A stretch of 6,143 nt of DNA from JBEIJQ01 sp040380145. Its GTDB lineage: Bacteria; Bacteroidota; Bacteroidia; Chitinophagales; Saprospiraceae. The translations under genes were made by a program, and so were the position numbers. The notes beneath the pieces were generated by a model, which did not search any database, had not been told where the DNA came from, and saw only the letters and a program-made list of their open reading frames with translations. Shown here piece by piece: positions 6,128 to 6,143 of the stretch (positions within the stretch are counted from its first letter, which is position 1; each line of letters opens with the position of its first letter). Location of the stretch: assembly GCA_040380145.1 (NCBI GenBank), contig JBEIJQ010000168.1, positions 1-6,143 of the forward strand, given 5' to 3'.

Positions 6128-6143
6128 TGGTCAATAGGGGCGA

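Larger units (their letters stand above)
5757..6143. other. AT-rich intergenic region without a convincing gene
   Basis: From about 5757 to the right edge the sequence is clearly more AT-rich than the coding part of the window, and no frame on either strand gives a protein-like product of useful length. The longest plus-strand candidate (ATG 5921 to TAA 6052, 43 codons) has no recognisable features. No tRNA, rRNA or intrinsic terminator was seen. Several short inverted repeats occur, listed separately. The stretch is probably the upstream region of the minus-strand gene and perhaps of a gene beyond the right edge. Confidence 0.6.

Overview
The window reads as a piece of a moderately GC-rich Bacteroidota chromosome. 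The evidence is an OstA/LptA-like secreted protein of the long form found in that phylum, promoter-like TAnnTTTG boxes, a lack of clear Shine-Dalgarno sequences, and a membrane-anchored glucosaminidase-like protein with the phylum's usual layout. The protein styles suggest a Saprospiria/Lewinella-type relative, but that is inference and no marker gene proves it.

Layout, left to right. (1) The last ~171 codons of an FtsE-type ABC ATPase enter from the left edge. (2) After 63 bases comes a 592-residue secreted OstA-like protein, probably part of LPS transport to the outer membrane. (3) After another 63 bases, which hold a good phylum-type promoter box, comes a 658-residue polytopic membrane protein. 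It pairs a TMTC/PMT-like GT-C glycosyltransferase-type membrane region with five C-terminal TPRs. (4) A 124-residue conserved-looking protein of unknown function follows closely, probably with a TTG start. (5) Convergent to these, on the minus strand, lies a 281-residue single-pass membrane protein with a glucosaminidase (GH73-like) domain whose expected catalytic glutamate is a histidine. (6) The last ~470 bases are visibly more AT-rich and hold no convincing gene, only a candidate promoter for the minus-strand gene and some short inverted repeats.

Together the genes point to cell-envelope work: division-linked peptidoglycan control (FtsE), LPS export (OstA-like), possible protein or glycan modification at the membrane (TMTC-like), and a peptidoglycan-binding or degenerate hydrolase. 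Genes 1 to 4 share a strand, but the internal promoter-like boxes suggest they are not one simple operon. I see no mobile element, CRISPR array, tRNA, rRNA or defence system. The most notable observation is the substituted active site in the glucosaminidase-like protein. Otherwise this is an ordinary chromosomal region.
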